DNA from: Acidovorax sp. FHTAMBA
Lineage (GTDB): Bacteria; Pseudomonadota; Gammaproteobacteria; Burkholderiales; Burkholderiaceae_C
Reading direction: 5' to 3'
NCBI RefSeq assembly: GCF_038958875.1
Contig: NZ_CP152407.1
Location: 441,501 to 505,500 of the forward strand
DNA: 64,000 nt
Part shown: positions 62,021 through 64,000 of the stretch, in pieces
How the letters are laid out: each line of letters begins with the position of its first letter
How positions within the stretch are numbered: position 1 is the stretch's first letter
The notes under the pieces: generated by a model
What the model was told of the DNA's origin: nothing
Database searches by the model: none
The model's input: only the letters and a program-made list of their open reading frames with translations
Position numbers and translations under genes: made by a program

Positions 62021-62130
62021 GCAAGCAAAGCCCGTTTTTTATTGGTGTTTACCCTTGATCTGCGTCACGTCCCGTGGCGCATGCTGGCGGCATGGACCAA
62101 CAAAACAGGGTGCCAACCCAGGAGACACGC

Positions 62131-63054
62131 ATGGACCACGCAAACCTGATTGCGATCGACATCCACACCCACGCCGAAGTGAGCTGCTGGAACCCGTTCG
62201 ACAACTACGGCGAGGAATACGACCGCGCCGCCGACAAGTACTTCAAGAACGGCCGTCGCCCCACCATTGCCGAAACGGTGGCGTACTACCGCGAGCAGAA
62301 GATTGGCCTGGTGATGTTCACCGTGGACGCGGAGTCCAAGATGGGCCGCCGCCGCATCCCCAACGAAGAGATCGCCGAAGCGGCCAAGGCCAACAGCGAC
62401 ATGATGACGGCCTTCGCCAGCATTGACCCCCACAAGGGCAAGATGGGCGCGCGCGAGGCACGCCGCCTGATCGAGGAGTTCGGTATCAAGGGCTTCAAGT
62501 TCCACCCCACGGTGCAGGCCTACCACCCCTACGACAAGATGGCCTGGCCCATCTACGAGGTGATTGCCGAATACGGCATGCCCGCCATCTTCCACACCGG
62601 GCACAGCGGCATCGGCAGCGGCATGCGCTGCGGCGGTGGCCTGCGGTTGGAATACTCCAATCCCATGCACCTGGACGATGTGGCGATTGACTTCCCCGAC
62701 ATGCAGATCGTGATGGCGCACCCGAGCTTTCCGTGGCAGGACGAGGCATTGAGCGTGGCCACGCACAAGCCCAATGTGTGGATCGACCTGTCGGGCTGGA
62801 GCCCCAAGTATTTTCCGAAGCAGCTGGTGCAGTACGCGAACACGCTGCTGAAAGACCGCATCCTGTTCGGCAGCGACTACCCGCTGATCACCCCCGAGCG
62901 CTGGATGAAGGACTTCCAGGAAGCGGGCTTCAAGCCCGAGGTGATGCCGGGCATCCTGAAGGGTAACGCCGTGCGGTTGCTGGGGCTGGACAAACCGCAG
63001 GGTGCGGCAGCAGCGGCCACCGCGCCTGCCCCCATGCCGCAAACCCCTGCCTGA
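62131..63054 (+). CDS. Amidohydrolase (ACMSD-like), candidate aryl-beta-ketoacyl-CoA hydrolase
   Basis: A 307-residue amidohydrolase-2 family protein: metal motif AIDIHTHAEVS, FKFHPTVQAYHPYD, AIFHTGHSG, MAHPSFPW and the late LFGSDYPLITPERW with catalytic Asp. Family members are metal-dependent decarboxylases or hydrolases. In A. fabrum a homologue in an equivalent cluster cleaves 4-hydroxyphenyl-beta-ketoacyl-CoA; I assign this by context. ATG 62131 is preceded by AGGAGA; upstream in-frame Mets lack this. Convergent with the MarR gene, stop codons adjacent. Confidence 0.87.
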   Translation: MDHANLIAIDIHTHAEVSCWNPFDNYGEEYDRAADKYFKNGRRPTIAETVAYYREQKIGLVMFTVDAESKMGRRRIPNEEIAEAAKANSDMMTAFASIDPHKGKMGAREARRLIEEFGIKGFKFHPTVQAYHPYDKMAWPIYEVIAEYGMPAIFHTGHSGIGSGMRCGGGLRLEYSNPMHLDDVAIDFPDMQIVMAHPSFPWQDEALSVATHKPNVWIDLSGWSPKYFPKQLVQYANTLLKDRILFGSDYPLITPERWMKDFQEAGFKPEVMPGILKGNAVRLLGLDKPQGAAAAATAPAPMPQTPA

Positions 63055-63564
63055 TCAGTCGTAGATCTTCTGCAGCAGACGAATCAGCGTCTTGCGCTCA
63101 GTGGCGGTGAGGCGTCCGCTGGCGTCCTGCTCCAGTTGGGCCACGGTCGCTTCGGCTTGCGCCGTCAGATCGGTGCCTTCGGAGGTGAGGTGCACGCCCA
63201 TGGCACGGCCGTCGCTCGGGTGCGGCCGGCGCTCGATCAGGCCGCGCCGCTCCAGCGCGGCGATCAGCCCCACCATGTTGGGCGGCAGCACATTGAGCGT
63301 GGCGCACAGCTGGCGCGAGGTGATGCCCGGGTTGTGCGCCACCAGCGACAGCACCGAGAAATCCACCACCTTGAGGTCGTACACCGACATGCGTTCCATG
63401 AACACTTCGATGATGGCCAGCGCCGCGCGGCGCGTGTTGTAGCCCACCAGCGTGCGCAAGAAGGTGGTGTCCACCTGGTCCACCGACTCGGCGGTGGCAG
63501 GCATCAGGGTTTCAGCAGGGGCCGTGGACGGCACGGTTTTCGGGTGGGAGCGAACGCTGGGCAT
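63055..63564 (-). CDS. MarR-family regulator of the hydroxycinnamate cluster
   Basis: A 169-residue winged-helix regulator: VVDFSVLSLVAHNPGITSRQLCATLNVLPPNMVGLIAALERRGLIERRPHPSDGRAMGVHLTSEG is the full MarR DNA-binding unit with beta wing. In similar clusters such a protein (HcaR/CouR-like) represses the genes and is released by hydroxycinnamoyl-CoA. Start uncertain; 63564 or 63597, neither with a strong ribosome binding site. The palindrome at 61988-62020 is its likely site. Confidence 0.85.
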   Translation of the reverse strand: MPSVRSHPKTVPSTAPAETLMPATAESVDQVDTTFLRTLVGYNTRRAALAIIEVFMERMSVYDLKVVDFSVLSLVAHNPGITSRQLCATLNVLPPNMVGLIAALERRGLIERRPHPSDGRAMGVHLTSEGTDLTAQAEATVAQLEQDASGRLTATERKTLIRLLQKIYD

Positions 63565-63641
63565 GGGGCAATTGTGACGGGATGGGCTCAACGGCACGGT
63601 GCCGGGCAGGCCGACAAAGGGCGTGGCGCCAGGGGTTGGAT

Positions 63642-63708
63642 AAAAAATTTGAAGGAAATCGGCCTCCAGCGCTTGACCAGTATGCGCTGGCAGCTATCAA
63701 TTTGATAT
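63642..63708 (-). repeat. Dispersed palindromic intergenic repeat, copy 12
   Basis: Reverse copy: aaatcggcctccagcgcttgaccagtatgcgctggcagctatcaat. Confidence 0.85.
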
Positions 63709-63725
63709 TGGTGGTTGCCCTCGAA

Positions 63726-64000
63726 TCACACGGGGCTGCGCAGCACCCGGCGGTACTGCACGGCCTCGGCCACATGGCTCACCTGCGTGGTGGTGGCACC
63801 CGCCAGGTCGGCAATGGTGCGTGCCACCTTCAGCGCGCGGTGCGTGCTGCGTGCCGACCAGCCCAGGCGCGCGGCGGCGGTGTTGAGGAACTTGGCGGCC
63901 GCGTCATCCAGCAGCAGGTGGGTGTCGATGGCCTGCCCCTGCAGCGCCTGGTTGGTGGTGCCCTGGCGTGCCAGCGCCACCGCCCGTGCGCGCGCCACGC
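63726..64000 (-). CDS. comM: YifB/ComM-family Mg chelatase-like ATPase, C-terminal part (5' end outside window)
   Basis: About 91 residues of the C-terminal Mg_chelatase_C domain: LLLDDAAAKFLNTAAARLGWSARSTHRALKVARTIADLAG and VAEAVQYRR, the usual ending of YifB/ComM proteins (hexameric helicase-like ATPases assisting branch migration during natural transformation). The gene enters from the right edge. Stop TGA at 63726-63728. Confidence 0.88.
   Translation of the reverse strand, partial: VARARAVALARQGTTNQALQGQAIDTHLLLDDAAAKFLNTAAARLGWSARSTHRALKVARTIADLAGATTTQVSHVAEAVQYRRVLRSPV

Overview
The window is about 64 kb of GC-rich DNA. Gene content, codon use and dispersed repeats point to a betaproteobacterium of the Comamonadaceae (Acidovorax-like). 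This is inferred from the two-part methionine synthase, the qNOR/NorR pair, a SAH-type riboswitch before metH, the hydroxycinnamate/4-hydroxybenzoate genes, and twelve copies of a roughly 60-bp palindromic intergenic repeat of a kind I associate with this family. No rRNA, tRNA or CRISPR array was seen.

Layout. 1-6.5 kb: queC (cut by the window edge), a 48-residue membrane peptide gene, threonine ammonia-lyase, and a compact three-gene operon of an AAA ATPase (DUF3696-like), a PIN-domain protein and an RNA ligase. 5-12.8 kb: a low-oxygen/nitric oxide block with norR divergent from a quinol NO reductase gene, a hemerythrin gene, then the class III ribonucleotide reductase. Three GGT-N7-ACC boxes and a -24/-12 promoter lie between norR and norB, and two NrdR boxes precede nrdD. 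The glycyl-radical domain of the reductase is a separate 70-residue polypeptide, followed by nrdG. 12.9-20.3 kb: a frameshifted indolepyruvate/phenylpyruvate decarboxylase, a YjjJ-type HipA kinase, recQ, VapBC and a Sel1-like protein.

20.3-35 kb: the two halves of methionine synthase (20.3 and 32.1 kb, the second behind a SAH riboswitch) flank ttcA, trhP, glutamate dehydrogenase, two zinc-ribbon membrane proteins, PPK2 and a LysR/PACE efflux pair. 35-48 kb: hipBA, a TonB receptor overlapping a shikimate kinase gene, a serine hydrolase, a 9-bp VNTR, a BrkB/YihY protein, ferredoxin reductase, and a Liv-type amino acid importer with fused permeases.

48-64 kb: a glyoxalase-fold gene broken by a 273-bp MITE with perfect 26-bp ends, pobR/pobA, an AT-richer islet with a second hipBA, a tannase/feruloyl esterase remnant, and a hydroxycinnamate catabolic cluster. 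The cluster comprises an acyl-CoA dehydrogenase, a Bug/TctC protein, an SDR, a feruloyl-CoA synthase, a crotonase, an amidohydrolase and a MarR regulator. Together these suggest CoA-dependent beta-oxidative shortening of p-coumarate or ferulate to the benzoate level, with pobA taking 4-hydroxybenzoate on to protocatechuate. The window ends inside a comM/yifB-like gene.

Most interesting points: the ATPase-PIN-RNA ligase operon as a possible RNA-cleavage/repair or defence unit; the split anaerobic ribonucleotide reductase with a dispersed repeat sitting at the break; the decarboxylase frameshift in a C7 run; the MITE; and the SAH riboswitch whose aptamer strand overlaps an anti-Shine-Dalgarno strand.
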